In this document: piece after piece, positions 17,155 through 26,104 of the stretch | Layout: the number at the start of each line of letters is the position of its first letter | Position numbering within the stretch: position 1 is the stretch's first letter | Assembly: GCA_949286115.1 (NCBI GenBank) | Contig: CASEBK010000033.1 | Span: forward strand, 30,045-94,044 | Reading direction: 5' to 3' | DNA length: 64,000 nucleotides | From: an uncultured Veillonellaceae bacterium | Lineage (GTDB): Bacteria > Bacillota > Negativicutes > Veillonellales > Dialisteraceae | Translations under genes and position numbers: made by a program | Notes under the pieces: generated by a model | The model's input: the letters and a program-made list of their open reading frames with translations, nothing else | What the model was told of the DNA's origin: nothing | Databases searched by the model: none

Positions 17155-18170
17155 CGGCGATCCTGGCGCCCATTATCCTGTTCGGCCTCATCGTGCTCAT
17201 TCATGAAGGCGGCCATTTCATGACGGCCAAGCTCACCGGCATGAAGGTGGAGGAATTTGCAGTGGGCTTCGGACCGAAGCTCTGGTCCAGGCGATGGGGC
17301 GAGACGATGTATTCGCTCCGGGCGATCCCGCTGGGCGGGTACAATAAGATCATGGGCATGGCGCCGGGCGAATCGACTGATCCACGGGCGTTTACGGAGC
17401 GTCCCGTGTGGCAGCGCCTGCTGGTGATCTCTGCCGGTTCGCTCATGAACATCTTTTCTGCGTTCCTCATCTTTGCGGGACTGTTCCTCGCCGTAGGCGT
17501 GCAGTCGTTTCCTAATACGCCGGTCATCGGCACGGTGCTGCCGGATTCGCCGGCGGCTGCGGCCGGCCTGCGTCCGGGAGACCGGATCGACGCGGTGGAC
17601 GGGGAAGCCGTGTCGCAGTGGACGGACATGGCAGGACTTCTCGGCACACGGGGAAATCGCGTGGTGACGCTCTCGCTCACGCGGGGCGATGCGGCGATCT
17701 CCGTCTCCGTCATTCCGAAAGAGCAGGGCGAAGGCCGTGCCATGGTGGGGATCACTCCCGCGCTGGACAGCCGACCCGTGGGCCTTGGCGAAGCGGCGGC
17801 GCTCGGTGCGGACCGGTGCCTCTTCGTGGTGAAAGCGGTCGTCACCGGCCTCGGGGCGATCGTTACCGGTCAGTCTTCTGATGTGGCCGGGCCGATCGGC
17901 GTGGCGCGCATGGCGGGCGCTGTGGCGGAGGTGGGGGCTGTGCAGTTCCTGCTGTTCTTTGCCATCCTGAGCCTGAATCTTGGTATTTTGAATCTGTTTC
18001 CCATTCCGCTGCTGGACGGCGGGCTGCTCTTCCTTACGATCGGGGAGGCGCTGTTCCGCCGGAAGCTGTCGGAGCGGGCGCTGTACTATATCCAGACCGT
18101 GGGCGTCACCATCCTCGTGGGGATGTTCCTTTTTGCGACGTTCAACGATCTTTCCGCGCTTGCCAGGTAG
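17148..18170 (+). CDS. rseP: RIP-type zinc metalloprotease (RseP/YaeL family)
   Basis: A 340-residue site-2 protease. The start is ATG 17148, overlapping the dxr stop by 7 bp, with GGAGGCG upstream. The zinc motif HEGGH is at about residues 17-21 in the first membrane helix, followed by VGFGPKLWSRRWGETMYSLRAIPLGGY; a single PDZ domain spans roughly residues 115-195 (GTVLPDSPAAAAGLRPGDRIDAVDGEAV); the LNLFPIPLLDGG motif supplying the third zinc ligand lies near residue 280. It cleaves membrane-spanning anti-sigma factors or signal peptide remnants. Confidence 0.95.
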   Translation: MLTAILAPIILFGLIVLIHEGGHFMTAKLTGMKVEEFAVGFGPKLWSRRWGETMYSLRAIPLGGYNKIMGMAPGESTDPRAFTERPVWQRLLVISAGSLMNIFSAFLIFAGLFLAVGVQSFPNTPVIGTVLPDSPAAAAGLRPGDRIDAVDGEAVSQWTDMAGLLGTRGNRVVTLSLTRGDAAISVSVIPKEQGEGRAMVGITPALDSRPVGLGEAAALGADRCLFVVKAVVTGLGAIVTGQSSDVAGPIGVARMAGAVAEVGAVQFLLFFAILSLNLGILNLFPIPLLDGGLLFLTIGEALFRRKLSERALYYIQTVGVTILVGMFLFATFNDLSALAR

Positions 18171-18215
18171 CGGCGCGGCCTCTGTATTTCTTACGCGGAA
18201 ATAAAGGAGACGACT

Positions 18216-19280
18216 ATGAAGCAGACAAGACAGGTCTCGGTGGGCCGTGTGCGAATCGGCGGCGGTGCCCCCGTTTCCATTCAGTCTATGGGGACGATCA
18301 ATCCCATCGATACGGCGCGGGCAGCGGCGCAGATCAATGCGCTCGGTGCGGCTGGTGCGGACATCGTGCGCGTAGCGGTGCCGGATAAGAAAGCGGCAGA
18401 AGCGCTGAAAGAACTGAGAAAGCTCACCGCTGTGCCGCTCGTGGCGGATATCCACTTTGATTACCGTCTGGCGCTCACCGCCATGGAAGCGGGCATCGAC
18501 GGTCTGCGCATCAATCCCGGCAACATCGGCCGCAGAGAAAACGTGGTGAAAGTGGTGGAGCGGGCAAAGGAAGTGGGCATTCCCATCCGTATCGGCATCA
18601 ATGCAGGATCGCTGCCGCAGGATATTCTGGATGCGTACGGCGGACATCCCACGGCGGAAGGCATGGCGGAGGGAGCCATGCGCCATGTACGCATCCTGGA
18701 GGAGGAAGGCTTCCGTGACATCGTGCTCTCCGTGAAATCGACGGACGTGCCCATGATGGTCCGGGCGAACCGCATCCTCTCTCGGGAGACGGAGTACCCG
18801 CTCCATCTGGGCGTGACGGAGGCGGGCACCGAATACCGGGGCACCATCAAGTCCGCCATCGGTATCGGAGCGCTCCTCTTGGATGGCATCGGCGACACGA
18901 CCCGCGTGTCGCTCACAGACGATCCGCTGAAGGAAGTGCGCGCGGCGAAAGAGATCCTGTCGGCGCTCGGCCTTGCGCAGTACGGGCCGGTGCTCATTTC
19001 CTGCCCAACCTGCGGGCGAACGCAGGTCGATCTCATCCACATCGCCAAAGAAGTGGAGGAACGGCTGAAAGAGTTCAAATCGCCGCTTCGCATCGCCGTC
19101 ATGGGGTGTGCGGTGAACGGTCCCGGCGAAGCCAGAGAGGCGGATTTCGGCATCGCCTGCGGCAGAGGCAGCGGCCTTCTATTCAGCCGCGGCCAGGTGC
19201 TCCGCAGCGTGCCCGAAGGGGAGCTCGTGGAAGTGCTCATGAATGAGATCCGGCGGTATGAAGAGGCGCGGCAGGCATAG
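18216..19280 (+). CDS. ispG: 4-hydroxy-3-methylbut-2-en-1-yl diphosphate synthase
   Basis: A 354-residue [4Fe-4S] enzyme of the MEP pathway. RVRIGGGAPVSIQSMGTINPIDT opens the TIM barrel, VPLVADIHFDYRLAL is a family signature, and the cluster ligands are SCPTCGRTQVDL and VMGCAVNGPGEAREADFGIA. It converts methylerythritol cyclodiphosphate to HMBPP using reduced ferredoxin or flavodoxin. It lies 45 bp after rseP behind AAAGGAGACG and is likely part of the same operon. Confidence 0.97.
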   Translation: MKQTRQVSVGRVRIGGGAPVSIQSMGTINPIDTARAAAQINALGAAGADIVRVAVPDKKAAEALKELRKLTAVPLVADIHFDYRLALTAMEAGIDGLRINPGNIGRRENVVKVVERAKEVGIPIRIGINAGSLPQDILDAYGGHPTAEGMAEGAMRHVRILEEEGFRDIVLSVKSTDVPMMVRANRILSRETEYPLHLGVTEAGTEYRGTIKSAIGIGALLLDGIGDTTRVSLTDDPLKEVRAAKEILSALGLAQYGPVLISCPTCGRTQVDLIHIAKEVEERLKEFKSPLRIAVMGCAVNGPGEAREADFGIACGRGSGLLFSRGQVLRSVPEGELVEVLMNEIRRYEEARQA

Positions 19281-19297
19281 TTTTTGCACGCGCCTTG

Positions 19298-19326
19298 TTT
19301 CCATGGACGGGCAAAAGTTTTATAAT
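19298..19326 (+). promoter_or_regulatory. Promoter upstream of proS
   Basis: TTTCCA (19298-19303), 17-bp spacer, TATAAT (19321-19326). The -10 is perfect, the -35 weak. Confidence 0.55.
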
Positions 19327-19389
19327 AAAAAAGATTTCATTTTTATCATTGCATAGAGGCCGAAGGAGGCCATACAGGAGGAGATTTCG

Positions 19390-21114
19390 TTGTTAGCATC
19401 CAGATTGTACAGCCCGACGCTCAGAGAGATCCCGGCAGAGGCCGTGGTCATCAGCCACAAATATATGCTCAAGGCAGGCATGATCCGCAAGATCGTAGGC
19501 GGCATCTACGTGTATCTGCCGCTGGCATGGCGCACACTTCAGAAGATCGAAGCGATCATTCGCGAGGAGATCAACAAGACCGGTGCGCAGGAGATCCAGA
19601 TGCCCATCATCCAGCCGGCGGAGATCTGGCAGCAGACGGGCCGCTGGGCGGTGTACGGCGACGAGATGTTCCGCCTGCAGGATCGTCACGGCCGTCAGTA
19701 CTGCCTCGCGCCGACCCATGAGGAAATGATCACCACGCTGGTCCACATGGACACGAGCTCATACAAGCAGCTTCCTGTGAGCCTCTATCAGATCCAGAAC
19801 AAATACCGCGACGAGCTCCGTCCCCGTTTCGGACTGATGCGCGGCCGCGAATTCATCATGAAGGACGGCTATACCTTTGATAAGGACTGGGAAGGGCTCG
19901 ACCGCCAGTACAAACTCATGTACGACGCGTATACCCGCATCTTCACGCGGTGCGGCCTTCATTTCCGGCCCGTGCTGGCCGATTCCGGTGCGATCGGCGG
20001 CAGCACGACCCACGAATTTGAGGCGCTTGCCGATTCGGGCGAAGCGGATGTGGCGTACTGCCCGCACTGCGATTTCGCGGCCAATACGGAAGCAGTCGTG
20101 CCGAACACGCTCCCCTGTGCGGTGCGCAGTGATAAGGAAAAAGAACTGGTGGCGACGCCCGGTCAGCATACCATCGAAATGGTGTGCGATTACCTCCATG
20201 CGCCGGTGTCTCAGTCCGTCAAGGCCGTGGTGTATAAGCTGGATGACAAAGTGGTGCTCGCCATGGTGCGCGGCGACCACGAAGTGAACGAAGTGCGCCT
20301 CCAGAACATCTACGGCGCTTCCATTATCGCCATGGCTTCGGATGAGGACTTGGCGCGGTGCGGCCTCACCGCCGGCTACATCAGCCCCATCGGACTTCAC
20401 CGCACGGATGATTTCGACATCGTCGTGGATGCATCCGTCATGGAGATGCAGGACGCCTGCTGCGGCGGCAATCAGAAAGACATGCACTATATCCATGTGA
20501 ATCCGGCCCGCGACTTTGGTGACGTCCGCGTGGAGACCATCCGCATGATCAATGCAGACGACGTGTGCCCGAAGTGCGGCGCCCCCATCGAGATCAAGAA
20601 AGGCATCGAGGTAGGGCAGGTCTTCAAGCTGGGCACGAAGTACAGCGAGGCATTGGGCTGCACCTATCTCGATCAGAACGGGAAATCGCAGCCCATGGTC
20701 ATGGGGTGCTACGGCATCGGCGTATCCCGCACCATGGCAGCGGCCATCGAGCAGAGCCACGATGATGACGGGATCATTTGGCCCGTGGCGATCGCGCCGT
20801 ATGAAGCGGTCATCGTGCCGGCAAACAATAAGGATGAAACGGTCATGGCGGCAGCGCGCTCTCTCTACGATGCCTTCGAAGAGAAGAGCGATGAAGTGGT
20901 GCTGGACGACCGGAATGAACGGGCGGGCATCAAATTCAAAGATGCCGACCTCATCGGGTATCCGGTGCGCGTGACCATCGGCAAGAAATGGCAGGAGTCG
21001 GGCAATGTGGAGATCCGCATCCGTCGGACCGGCGAGACCATCGAAGTGCCGCTCGATGCGTGCAAGGAAAAGGTGATGGAGATCTTGGCCGACCTTCACG
21101 CCAGAAATCAGTAA
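19390..21114 (+). CDS. proS: Prolyl-tRNA synthetase
   Basis: A 574-residue bacterial-type class II synthetase with TTG as start codon (CAGGAGGAGATTTCG directly upstream). Motif 1 is in IREEINKTGAQEIQMPIIQPAEIW, motif 2 in FRDELRPRFGLMRGREFIMKDGY (here KYRDELRPRFGLMRGREFIM), and the YbaK-type editing domain that clears Ala-tRNAPro is inserted at about residues 225-390 (HTIEMVCDYLHAPVSQSVKAV onward). Motif 3 is GCYGIGVSRTMAAAIEQSHDDDGIIWP, and the anticodon-binding domain follows. This insertion-domain architecture is the ordinary bacterial form. Confidence 0.97.
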   Translation: MLASRLYSPTLREIPAEAVVISHKYMLKAGMIRKIVGGIYVYLPLAWRTLQKIEAIIREEINKTGAQEIQMPIIQPAEIWQQTGRWAVYGDEMFRLQDRHGRQYCLAPTHEEMITTLVHMDTSSYKQLPVSLYQIQNKYRDELRPRFGLMRGREFIMKDGYTFDKDWEGLDRQYKLMYDAYTRIFTRCGLHFRPVLADSGAIGGSTTHEFEALADSGEADVAYCPHCDFAANTEAVVPNTLPCAVRSDKEKELVATPGQHTIEMVCDYLHAPVSQSVKAVVYKLDDKVVLAMVRGDHEVNEVRLQNIYGASIIAMASDEDLARCGLTAGYISPIGLHRTDDFDIVVDASVMEMQDACCGGNQKDMHYIHVNPARDFGDVRVETIRMINADDVCPKCGAPIEIKKGIEVGQVFKLGTKYSEALGCTYLDQNGKSQPMVMGCYGIGVSRTMAAAIEQSHDDDGIIWPVAIAPYEAVIVPANNKDETVMAAARSLYDAFEEKSDEVVLDDRNERAGIKFKDADLIGYPVRVTIGKKWQESGNVEIRIRRTGETIEVPLDACKEKVMEILADLHARNQ

Positions 21115-21147
21115 GACCTGGCAGTCATTTGCCGACAGGAGGCGCTC

Positions 21148-21426
21148 ATGGACGAACTGGACGCAGTGAGAGAAGAGATCCGCAAAGTGGACAAAGACAT
21201 GGTCGCGCTGTTTGAAAAGCGTATGGCCCTGTCTCGGGAAGTGGCGCTCTGCAAGATGAAGAGCGGCATGCCGGTGTATGATGCGGCGCGGGAGGAGAAG
21301 AACATTCGGGAGCTGTCGGCGCTCCTTGAGGATGCAGCGGATCAGCCCTATTTCCAGCGGTGGTATCAGCTGCTCATGGATATCTCCAAGGAGCGGCAGC
21401 GCGCGGAAAAAGGAAAGCGGTCATGA
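21148..21426 (+). CDS. Chorismate mutase-like protein (AroQ class)
   Basis: A 92-residue all-helical protein: MDELDAVREEIRKVDKDMVALFEKRMALSREVALCKMKSGMPVYDAAREEKNIRELS. The conserved R of helix 1 (R9), the K/R in the VALCK stretch and the arginine in DAAREE match the AroQ active-site pattern, so it should rearrange chorismate to prephenate. It is a free-standing domain with AGGAGG before the start. It overlaps recD2 by an ATGA junction, an unrelated neighbour, so the linkage is probably only transcriptional. Confidence 0.85.
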   Translation: MDELDAVREEIRKVDKDMVALFEKRMALSREVALCKMKSGMPVYDAAREEKNIRELSALLEDAADQPYFQRWYQLLMDISKERQRAEKGKRS

Positions 21427-23549
21427 CAGAGGAGATCGAGGGCACCGTCTCGGCGGTGGTCTTTCACAGCACGGACGGCGTATTTTCTGTCTTTCGGCTG
21501 AAACAAAAAGAGAGCGGAAAGTCAGTCACCGCGGCGGGGCAAGTAGGCGTGCCCTCGGTGGGACAGACGGTCGCTCTTCGGGGATGCTGGGTGCGGCATC
21601 CCCGTTTTGGCATGCAGTTCAAAGCGGAGTCGATGGCGGAGGTGCGGCCGGAGTCGGCGGAAGACATTGTGCAGTACCTCGCTTCCGGCGAGATCGACGG
21701 CGTCGGTCCTGCCATGGCCCGGCGCATCGTAGACACCTTCGGGAGCCGCACGCTCACCGTGATGGATGAGGAGATCGATGCGCTTCTCTCCGTGCCGGGC
21801 ATCGGGCCGAAGAAGCTGGAACAGATCCGCGCGTCCTATGCGGCGGGGGCAGAGCTTCGGCAGGTGGTGCTCCTCCTTCAGTCCGCCGGCGTGCCTTCCC
21901 GGTTCGCGGCGGTGCTGCAGAAGCGCTATGGCGACGGCCTGATGCGCGTGCTGGAGAAGGAGCCGTACCGCATGGTGAGGGAGGTCTCGGGGATGACTTT
22001 TCAAATGGCGGACCAGATCGCCATGAAGAGCGGCATCAGCCCGCAGGACGAAGAACGCATCCTCTGCGGCATCTTTCACGTGCTCACCACGTTTTCCATG
22101 GAGGGGCACTGCTGCGTGCCTGCCGGCGCGGCGTATCAGGAGGCGGCGCGTCTCCTGCATCTGGATGGGGAACTGGTGATGACTGCGGGACGAAGCGCTG
22201 TGGAGATCGGCGAGCTGCCGTCCGTCGTATGGCGGGACCGGCTCTTTCTGTACCTGCCTTCGCTTTATGAAGCGGAGACGGAGTCCCGGCATCGGGTGGG
22301 GCTCCTCCTTCGCGCGCCATACCTGGGGAGCGCTGTGCTGGCTATTCAGAAGTTTGAACGGGAGCATCATCTGACGCTGGCGGCAGAGCAGAAAGAGGCC
22401 GTGGAGTCTGCCATGAGCTCGGGCCTTCTCATCATCACCGGCGGCCCGGGGACGGGGAAGACCACGCTCATCCAGGCGATCCTCACGGCGGCGGAGCAGC
22501 ACGGGAAGAAAGTGCGCCTCATGGCGCCGACGGGCCGAGCGGCGAAGCGCCTGTCGCTGGCGAGCGGACGCAATGCGGACACGATCCACAAGGCGCTCGA
22601 AGCGGAGCGGCACGGAGATAAGACCTTCTTTGCGCGGAATGAGTCGGAGCCGCTCAAGGAAGATCTCATCATCGTGGACGAAGCTTCCATGATGGACATG
22701 CTCCTCTTTTATCGCCTGCTCTGCGCACTGAAGGAGGGAGCGCGGCTCGTCCTCGTAGGGGATACGGATCAGCTCCCGCCGGTGGGGCCGGGGGCGCCGC
22801 TGAAAGACCTCATCGCCTGGGGGGACGTGCCTGTGGTGCGGCTTCAGCATATCTTCCGTCAGCAGGAAGGGAGCGGCATCATCGAGAACGCTGCCCGCAT
22901 CCGGGAAGGACGTCTGCCTGAGCCGGACATGGCGGGCGAGTTTCAGATCTGTCTCGCGGAGAGCGAAGAAGAGGCCTTTCAGCTGGTGATGCACCTGTGC
23001 CGCGAGGGACATTACGAAGAAGACGCGCGGAAATGGGACATGCAGGTGCTCTCTCCCATGTACAAAGGGCTCTGCGGCGTGGATCATCTGAACGAAGCCA
23101 TCCAGCGCTATGTCCAGGGCGGGGCCATAGAGGGACGCGGCTTCCGCAAAGGGGACAAGGTGATGCAGACGCGGAACGATTATGAGAAGGGCGTCTACAA
23201 TGGGGACATCGGCATCGTGTGGTCTGCCGCTGGGCCGAAGGTCTTCGTCCAGTTTCCGGAAAAAGAAGTGGTCTATGAAGGGGACGAACGGCGGGACCTG
23301 CAGCTCGCCTATGCGGTGACAGTGCACAAGAGCCAGGGCAGCGAGTATGACACGGTCATTTTCGTGCTGCTTCCGTCGCAGCGGATGATGCTCCAGCGGA
23401 ACCTGCTCTACACCGGCGTGACGCGGGCGAGCCGGCGGACCATCCTCATCACTTCAGGCAGCGCGCTCGCCGCAGCGGTGAGGAACCATCGCACTGCCGG
23501 GCGGTGCAGTCTCTTCCTGCCGCTCCTTGCAGGGGAGGCGGAGCCGTGA
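21423..23549 (+). CDS. recD2: ATP-dependent RecD2-type DNA helicase
   Basis: A 708-residue SF1B 5'-3' helicase. An N-terminal OB-like region (EIEGTVSAVVFHSTDGVFSVFRL) precedes helix-hairpin-helix repeats near residues 80-180 (YLASGEIDGVGPAMARRIVDTFG, LLSVPGIGPKKLEQI), then Walker A GGPGTGKTT at about 340, IVDEASMMDM (Walker B), GDTDQLPPVGPG, and the C-terminal AYAVTVHKSQGSEYDTVIF and LYTGVTRASRR motifs. The long N terminus distinguishes RecD2 from the RecBCD subunit. The start is ATG 21423, overlapping the previous stop. It acts in repair and replication-fork maintenance. Confidence 0.94.
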   Translation: MTEEIEGTVSAVVFHSTDGVFSVFRLKQKESGKSVTAAGQVGVPSVGQTVALRGCWVRHPRFGMQFKAESMAEVRPESAEDIVQYLASGEIDGVGPAMARRIVDTFGSRTLTVMDEEIDALLSVPGIGPKKLEQIRASYAAGAELRQVVLLLQSAGVPSRFAAVLQKRYGDGLMRVLEKEPYRMVREVSGMTFQMADQIAMKSGISPQDEERILCGIFHVLTTFSMEGHCCVPAGAAYQEAARLLHLDGELVMTAGRSAVEIGELPSVVWRDRLFLYLPSLYEAETESRHRVGLLLRAPYLGSAVLAIQKFEREHHLTLAAEQKEAVESAMSSGLLIITGGPGTGKTTLIQAILTAAEQHGKKVRLMAPTGRAAKRLSLASGRNADTIHKALEAERHGDKTFFARNESEPLKEDLIIVDEASMMDMLLFYRLLCALKEGARLVLVGDTDQLPPVGPGAPLKDLIAWGDVPVVRLQHIFRQQEGSGIIENAARIREGRLPEPDMAGEFQICLAESEEEAFQLVMHLCREGHYEEDARKWDMQVLSPMYKGLCGVDHLNEAIQRYVQGGAIEGRGFRKGDKVMQTRNDYEKGVYNGDIGIVWSAAGPKVFVQFPEKEVVYEGDERRDLQLAYAVTVHKSQGSEYDTVIFVLLPSQRMMLQRNLLYTGVTRASRRTILITSGSALAAAVRNHRTAGRCSLFLPLLAGEAEP

Positions 23550-24196
23550 ATTGGGGAGAGGCGCTGCTCAGTCTGGTCTTTCCCTGCTGCTGCCCGGGAT
23601 GCGGACGCATGACGGAGGCGGAGCGGCCGTGGTGCGAGGCGTGCCTACGGAAATTCTGGGAGCCTCGGCTTATCAGCGGCTCCCACAGCGGAGCGCTGGA
23701 GGGGTGCTACACCTGCTGCCGCTATACCGAAGGCATTCGGGCCTGCATCATCCGGTTGAAATATAATAGGGAGAAGTCTCTGGGCCGCGCGTTTCCCATG
23801 CTGCTGGAGCGTTTCCCCTGGTGGGACCGGCTCGCGGCGTACGATTTGGCCGCGCCCGTTCCGCTCTCCCGCGCGCGGAAGAAGAGCCGCGGCTACAACC
23901 AGTGCGATGTGATCTTTGCGTCTTTCATGAAACGCGTGGGAAAGACCTACGATGCGGAGCTTTTGGTGCGGCTCCGCGACACGAAGGTCCAGTCGACGCT
24001 CGACAGAGAGGCGAGGCAGCAGAACGTGAAAGACGCTTTTCATGTGAACCGCGGCCGCAGTGTGGCGGGGCGGCACATCCTGCTCCTGGACGATGTCTAC
24101 ACCACCGGGGCGACGCTTCGGGAGGCGGCGCGGGAACTGCGCCGGGCGGGCGCCGTCTCCGTGATGGGATTTACCGCTGCGAGCGGCGCACGATAA
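23546..24196 (+). CDS. ComF family protein (ComFC-like phosphoribosyltransferase)
   Basis: A 216-residue protein with GTG start at 23546, overlapping the recD2 stop, and GGGGAGG upstream. The N terminus has a zinc-ribbon-like cysteine set (CCCPGCGRM and CEACL), followed by the phosphoribosyltransferase domain with PVPLSRARKKSRGYNQ and the PRPP loop HILLLDDVYTTGATL near residues 175-190. ComFC helps handle single-stranded DNA in natural transformation; the recD2 neighbour fits a DNA-processing role. Other competence genes are not seen in the window. Confidence 0.9.
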   Translation: MNWGEALLSLVFPCCCPGCGRMTEAERPWCEACLRKFWEPRLISGSHSGALEGCYTCCRYTEGIRACIIRLKYNREKSLGRAFPMLLERFPWWDRLAAYDLAAPVPLSRARKKSRGYNQCDVIFASFMKRVGKTYDAELLVRLRDTKVQSTLDREARQQNVKDAFHVNRGRSVAGRHILLLDDVYTTGATLREAARELRRAGAVSVMGFTAASGAR

Positions 24197-24233
24197 AAGA
24201 CCCCGGTCATTGGAATGACTCGGGGCCTTTTTA
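24197..24233 (+). terminator. Terminator after the recD2-comFC unit
   Basis: CCCCG plus GTCAT, loop TGGA, ATGAC plus T plus CGGGG, then CCTTTTT. It lies immediately after the comFC stop and also faces the convergent HD-GYP gene. Confidence 0.88.
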
Positions 24234-24250
24234 TAGGGCCTTCGTAGAGA

Positions 24251-24856
24251 TTACGGATACAGCACGTGGAGGAAGGCGATCACGACTTCCGGATCGAACT
24301 GACTGCCGGAGCCGCTGAAGAGCGCCTGTGTCACGTCCTGCTTCGTCCGCTGGGGAAAATCCGGCGCGGAGTAGATGGTGCCGTCGTAATAGTCAGAGAT
24401 GGCGAGGATGCGCGCGCCCAGCGGAATGTTCACGTTCTTCAGGTGCTTCGGATAGCCGCCGCCGTCCCAGCGCTCGTGATGAAAGCGGATGTAGGGGATG
24501 AGGTCCTGACAGGCGGGATTCGTCTCCAGCATGTTCGCGCCCAGGTCAGGATGCTTCTTGTACTGCTGGTATTCTCTCGTAGACAGGTTGGGGTAGCGGG
24601 AGAGCACGCGATTAGCCACCGTGAGGAGTCCGATGTCGTGAAGGAGTCCCGCATAGTGGATGAGCGTCACCTCATTGGCGGGCAGGCGCATGTGGAGCGC
24701 CGTCGCTCCGGCAAAGTTGGCGACCCGCACAGAATGCTCATAGAGCGCCTGCGATTTGAGGCGCATGAGGTAGGTGAAGTGGAGCGTGATATCTTCCAGC
24801 GTGTCCCGGATGCTGCTGAACGCAGCGGGCGTTTGAAAGAGAGAAGAAGTATACAT
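24251..24856 (-). CDS. Small HD-GYP domain protein
   Basis: A 201-residue protein starting at ATG 24856 (MYTSSLFQTPAAF); an upstream TTG would only add 11 residues. It consists almost wholly of the HD-GYP domain: EHSVRVANFAGATALHM, HYAGLLHDIGLLTVA with the HD pair, the HPDLGANML helix and HHERWDGGGYPKHLK, the GYP loop. Full motifs suggest an active cyclic-di-GMP phosphodiesterase, but there is no sensor or receiver domain, and the usual C-terminal part is short. No diguanylate cyclase is visible nearby. It is a single-gene unit on the minus strand. Confidence 0.88.
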   Translation of the reverse strand: MYTSSLFQTPAAFSSIRDTLEDITLHFTYLMRLKSQALYEHSVRVANFAGATALHMRLPANEVTLIHYAGLLHDIGLLTVANRVLSRYPNLSTREYQQYKKHPDLGANMLETNPACQDLIPYIRFHHERWDGGGYPKHLKNVNIPLGARILAISDYYDGTIYSAPDFPQRTKQDVTQALFSGSGSQFDPEVVIAFLHVLYP

Positions 24857-24914
24857 GAGAGACCATCCGCAGAGAAATGCCGCCTGCAAAAGGCAGCGGC
24901 AGGAAACAGAGGCA

Positions 24915-24946
24915 AAGAAAAAGCAGCACAGGCTGCTTCTTTTTTT
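24915..24946 (-). terminator. Terminator after the GNAT-like gene (bidirectional)
   Basis: AAGCAGC (24921-24927), loop ACAG, GCTGCTT (24932-24938) with A/T runs on both sides. It follows the stop codon of the minus-strand acetyltransferase. Confidence 0.85.
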
Positions 24947-24964
24947 ATGAGGCCGGGAAAGGAG

Positions 24965-25216
24965 TCACGCTTTGTCGTGACGCTTCAGCCATGCAGTCAT
25001 ATAGGAGCACTCTGAACGGATCTCTTTATGCTGACTTCGGGTGTAGTCCCAGGCGGCGCCGGCAAGCTGCCCTGCCAGCCCCCGTCCGGAGAGCGCAGAC
25101 GGCACGACCGTGTGGAGCACGGTGACAGCCCCGTCATCCTCTTTGTATTCCAGCCAGGAAATGCCTTCCGGATTTTCAATGGTGAATTTATGATTTGTCG
25201 TATCGTGATGGACCAT
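24965..25216 (-). CDS. Small GNAT-like N-acetyltransferase (YjdJ/NATD1 type)
   Basis: An 83-residue protein with the compact fold of the GCN5-related family PF14542: HKFTIENPEGISWLEYKEDDGAVTVLHTVVPSALSGRGLAGQLAGAAWDYTRSQHKEIRSECSYMTAWLKRH. The VVPSALSGRGLAGQL stretch is the acetyl-CoA pyrophosphate loop (the R/Q-x-x-G-x-G/A type motif). GGAGGCGG lies just ahead of the start. Substrates of this family are not established. It has its own terminator and stands alone on the minus strand. Confidence 0.85.
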   Translation of the reverse strand: MVHHDTTNHKFTIENPEGISWLEYKEDDGAVTVLHTVVPSALSGRGLAGQLAGAAWDYTRSQHKEIRSECSYMTAWLKRHDKA

Positions 25217-25406
25217 GACAGCCGCCTCCTTTACCGTTTATTTTATAAAATTTCCCGCCGCTCGTCAAAAGGCTTTGCCGTGTATGCCTATTTCCTATAG
25301 CGCGGCGGCATCCATGATGTATAGGAGGCTGACACCGCGCGCAGGTGTGGTATGATGACAGATAGCGGCCTGTGAAAAAAATACAGAGCAGGCCGCACGG
25401 GATTTC

Positions 25407-25435
25407 TTGACAAAACGGGAATTTCCCTATATACT
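25407..25435 (+). promoter_or_regulatory. Consensus promoter of infC-rpmI-rplT
   Basis: TTGACA (25407-25412), 17-bp spacer, TATACT (25430-25435). A second possible promoter, CTGACA (25329-25334) and TATGAT (25351-25356) with 16 bp between, lies upstream; between them sits an 8-bp perfect hairpin, GCGGCCTG (25365-25372) with CAGGCCGC (25389-25396). Confidence 0.85.
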
Positions 25436-25441
25436 TTTACA

Positions 25442-25578
25442 CGTATCAATTGCAAGAAGAAGTCATCCGCTTCTCACCTTACAAGGCTCGCGCTACTAAG
25501 GTCACGCATGAATTCATGGCGGACGGCTTCGGCTGTCCGCTTTTCCTTGCAATGAAAACTTTTTCGGAGGTGAAAAGA
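25442..25578 (+). promoter_or_regulatory. infC leader with attenuator (L20-leader-like)
   Basis: The transcript leader contains a long-range pairing, ATTGCAAG (25449-25456) with CTTGCAAT (25546-25553), and a compact terminator-like hairpin GCGGAC-GGCTTCGGCT-GTCCGC (25519-25540) followed by TTTTCCTT. The T run overlaps the 3' arm of the long-range helix, so the two structures compete or stack. This is the arrangement of the known L20/infC leader of Firmicutes, where ribosomal protein L20 represses its own operon by transcription attenuation. Assignment rests on position and fold, not on a covariance search. Confidence 0.75.
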
Positions 25579-26088
25579 ATAAGTAGGGAACTCAGTATCA
25601 ATGAGCAGATCCGCGCCCGCGAGGTCCGGGTCGTCAGCGATACAAACGAACAGTTGGGGATCATGGCTCTTCGCGATGCGATTCGTCTGGCCGAGGAAAA
25701 AGGACTTGATCTCGTGGAGGTCGCGCCGAACGGCAAGCCTCCGGTGTGCCGCATGATGAACTACGGCAAGTACAGATATGAACAGCAGAAGCGCGATAAG
25801 GAAGCCAAGAAGAAACAGAAGATCTTCCAGATCAAAGAAGTCAAACTTCGTCCGAATATCGAAGATCACGATTTCTTCGTAAAGCTGAAGCATGCCCAGC
25901 GTTTCCTTGCGGACGGCAACAAGGTCAAGGTGACCATCATGTTCCGCGGCCGCGAGATGACGCATCCCGAACTGGGCAGAGAAGTCCTGGACCGTGTGGT
26001 CAAGGAGCTCGGAGACACGATTGTTCGCGAGAAGCCGCCGAAAATCGAAGGCCGCAATATGACGATGGTCATTGCGCCGAAAGCTTGA
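25579..26088 (+). CDS. infC: Translation initiation factor IF-3, probable ATA start
   Basis: A protein of about 169 residues starting [29 protein letters not shown] and ending [17 protein letters not shown]. The N-terminal domain, the lysine-rich linker [15 protein letters not shown] and the C-terminal domain are all complete. The frame has no ATG at the expected place; GGAGGT (25567-25572) lies 6-7 bp ahead of ATA 25579, which matches where IF-3 proteins begin. Rare start codons such as AUU are known in infC, where IF-3 discriminates against them and so limits its own synthesis. GTG 25570 is in frame but overlaps the Shine-Dalgarno itself. The open frame further upstream runs through the attenuator and is not coding. 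Confidence 0.93.
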   Translation: MSRELSINEQIRAREVRVVSDTNEQLGIMALRDAIRLAEEKGLDLVEVAPNGKPPVCRMMNYGKYRYEQQKRDKEAKKKQKIFQIKEVKLRPNIEDHDFFVKLKHAQRFLADGNKVKVTIMFRGREMTHPELGREVLDRVVKELGDTIVREKPPKIEGRNMTMVIAPKA

Positions 26089-26104
26089 TAAAGGAGAGAT
26101 TATT

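Noticed and set aside
17049..19040. 663-codon minus-strand frame over rseP and ispG
   Set aside because: Arg- and His-rich shadow of two well-supported plus-strand genes.
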